Of a stretch of DNA of 64,000 nucleotides, positions 61,800 through 64,000 are shown piece by piece. Every line of letters starts with the position of its first letter. Position 1 is the stretch's first letter. A program made the translations under genes and the position numbers. The DNA is taken from contig NC_060026.1 of the NCBI RefSeq assembly GCF_021134715.1, positions 6,687,001 through 6,751,000 on the forward strand, read 5' to 3'. The notes beneath the pieces were generated by a model. The model had not been told where the DNA came from and did not search any database. It saw only the letters and a list, made by a program, of their open reading frames with translations. This stretch comes from Daphnia pulex. Lineage: Eukaryota > Arthropoda > Branchiopoda > Diplostraca > Daphniidae.

Positions 61800-64000
61800 G
61801 TAGATCATAGATTTAAGAAATAACTTAATTTATTAATTTTTTTTTATTTAAATTTTAAAATAGATGATAAGAATTGGAGGTGCTGGCGATGCGGGAATTG
61901 GAATTTCGTTAGGCAGTTATAATTGCTATAATTTCGGGGCTCCCCACATTGTTTTAGATGACGACTGGGACATATATGAAACTAGATTCGTCCGACAACC
62001 ATCCAAACGTGAAATCCTTCGAATCCATCGATGAAATCCATCGTGAAATCCATCATAAAAATCGACTCAAACCCCCCACTCGATGAATTTGCCCAATCAT
62101 CTGGTAAACCGTCGATCCAATTCCATAAGCTTTCTTCGGGAACCCATCGTTTCCAATTCAGAATTCTCTTTGATCTCTCTTAAGTCCTAAGACTTAATGC
62201 CTTTTAAATGCTAGCATCAATGCTTTTTTACTGCGGGTAGAGAACAACCGTGCCAAGATGGCAACGTTGAACCACCCTATACCTTTTCGTAATTCTAGTG
62301 TCATTTTAATCTCCTTTTTAGAAGTTTTTTTACGGATCGAAGTAGATTTGAACAGGTTTGTGTAAATGACGGAACCTGATCTAATTTCCATTGGGATCAC
62401 TTTGTATGGGGCTACAAAAATACTGCTTGATGCAATCAGAGGTATAAATTGTTTTTTACTTCATTTTCCAGTCAATTCGGATCGGTTGCTGCGGTTTTTT
62501 GTCCTTTCGTTATGCCCACTAAAGAAATAACACTAACTCAAGAATTAAAGAATGACAGAGAACTGAGAAAGTTTTTGATCTATCGGTGGTAGAGGTGGTC
62601 GAGGTTTAATTAAATTAATTTTTTTACAATAAATTTAAGGTAATTAAACGTTGATGGTCGAAAATGAGGAGGTGAACGAGGTGAGACACAATGAAGAGAT
62701 TGGCGGTCCTTTGGCCGTAACATCAAGTGTGGAGCTCCGCGCCACGGTCGTGTTCAAACAGTGACCCCAACAGAAGAAATAGAATGGGAGACCAAATCTA
62801 ACCCAAATTTGGTGAGTGCAAACGACCACGTATTATCTCTCCCGCCACTGGAACAACTTCTTCGTGTCCCAGGAGACATTTTATCGACGCTGCATCGCCG
62901 CTGGGACCAGTTCTTCGTCTCCCAGGAGACAATGCATCGACCCTTAACCCTTCACAAACTCGATTTGACAGGATCTCGTCGCGTCAATAGATGCAACTGC
63001 TAGAGGACGTCGGTCTAGAACGTCATGCAGATGTGCCATCCAGAATAACATTGATCTGGTAATGTTTCAAACATTGACCGGCTGGTTGAGATTTCATTTA
63101 ATTAATTAATAAACAATAAGTCTAAGGTGATTATTTTTTTTATTTTAAAACAGTTTCCCATCCAAAAGCAAATTCAAATCCACAGAGGACTTTGGAAACC
63201 ACGGGGACCCTTCGTTTTAACTTCGCAGCCATCTTTAGTCTGGAATCCTCGAGGCTCATGGAGGAACTCCTGACGGGAACTGGCTAGGAAACTATATAGG
63301 TAAGACCCAACCTAACCCTAACCTTTAACCCTAACCTAAACTTTTCTTAATTCTCAACCAACCAACTCAACCACATTGTTTGAACATTTTTGTTCAGATG
63401 ACGGAGCAGGATCTCATTTCCATTGGAATCGCTTCGTACGGGGCTAAAAAAAAACTGAAGCAATTAAAGGTTTAATTTTACTTGGTTGTAAATTGGTGAA
63501 TAATATATTTTTTTCAATATTGCGAGGCTAAGCCGATTTTTGTGCTTGCTGCAGCATCTTTTTTCCCCTTTTCACCCAACAATTATCCAAGTGAAGCGGA
63601 GGCCAAAGCTATTTTTCTGCTTATGCGAGGCTCCCCGCATCCCCGGTGCCCCTTTGTTCCAGACGAAGACTGGGACATGGAGTCGGACGAATCGCCCGCA
63701 CGTAAACTATAGACCAGCTTAAACCCCCCACTGGATGCAACTGCCTGCAATATAACTTCCTGACCCTCTTTAATATGGAATCATCGGGCGTCTGCGGGAA
63801 AACCTGAATGGAGTTGGGCTCGAGATCTATGCAGGTCAGGTTAAACTTAACCTAATCGATCTCGATCTCTCGGGAATTAAATGGGAAATAATCAAAATAA
63901 TGGCCAAAAAAAGAACGAAATTTCAAAAATTTTGATCTTCGTGGCAAGTTACCCTTACCTAACCTGCGGTGAGTGCAAACGGCCGAGTATTATCTCTCCC
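61800..64000. repeat. Region of shuffled dispersed repeat blocks
   Basis: Blocks recur with imperfect identity: GAGTGCAAACGACC...TATTATCTCTCCC at 62813 and again at 63971 (1158 apart). The block CGGAACCTGATCTAATTTCC at 62370 recurs as a variant at 63402. The block GGCTCCCC...GACTGGGACAT at 61938 recurs at 63641. The block CCCCCCACT(C/G)GATG at 62071 recurs at 63725. Block order differs between copies, so this is not a simple tandem array. Short protein-like remains (DDDWDIYE, DEDWDMESDES) occur in two copies. Confidence 0.6.
63308..63343. repeat. Telomere-like short repeat tract
   Basis: AACCTAACCCTAACC followed by TTTAACCCTAACCTAAAC resembles the arthropod CCTAA repeat and the CCCTAA variant in a short interstitial tract. 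Confidence 0.45.

Noticed and set aside
1..64000. CRISPR arrays, operons, ribosome-binding sites, rRNA genes
   Set aside because: The window is eukaryotic nuclear DNA. No regularly spaced repeats or rRNA sequence were seen.

Overview
The window looks like nuclear DNA of an arthropod, most likely a branchiopod crustacean of the Daphnia type. Genes are split by many short introns (often 60-80 bases, GT...AG). The identifiable genes are animal genes: an RGK-type GTPase, a Ttk/Broad-type BTB protein, a GSE1 orthologue and a SCHIP1 orthologue. DIRS-type and copia-type retroelement remains lie at the right end. Species assignment is inference; no rRNA or mitochondrial marker is present. I rebuilt the exon structures by hand from reading frames, splice sites and phase. 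All seven multi-exon models given here keep phase across every junction.

Left part (1-10.9 kb): the minus strand carries the remains of an unrecognised intron-containing gene (about 0.7-2.1 kb) and a CHK-type kinase fragment that has lost its catalytic segment (2.9-3.5 kb). From 5.3 to 8.2 kb lies a local array of four related copies of a small acidic/basic gene. Only the last copy still carries an NZF/RanBP2-type zinc finger, and the others are decayed to different degrees. A 267-bp foldback element sits at 10.6 kb. At 11.4-12.9 kb a TATA-driven gene encodes a secreted Ser/Thr/Pro-rich protein.

Middle (15.3-30.5 kb, minus): one large gene for an RGK-family (Rad/Gem/Kir-like) GTPase, seven coding exons and long introns. 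From 30.6 to 37.4 kb the sequence is non-coding as far as I can tell, with one striking double E-box palindrome. A compact BTB-only protein gene (37.5-38.0 kb, minus) diverges from a plus-strand gene (39.9-42.9 kb) for an 888-residue protein with six copies of a paired-CxxC module that I do not recognise.

Right part: the GSE1 orthologue (44.7-50.2 kb, plus, 11 coding exons) points tail-to-tail at the SCHIP1 orthologue (51.4-54.2 kb, minus, 7 coding exons). The six-module protein and GSE1 are adjacent, on the same strand, and both carry a (P/I)LDLS motif of the CtBP-binding type. That suggests, without proving it, two neighbouring transcriptional corepressor proteins. Beyond 54.2 kb the sequence is repeat-rich: a perfect 94-bp-arm foldback inserted in a local duplication, a decayed duplicate of a SCHIP1 exon, another inverted-repeat element, a dead DIRS element, a dead copia element, and dispersed repeat blocks up to the window end.
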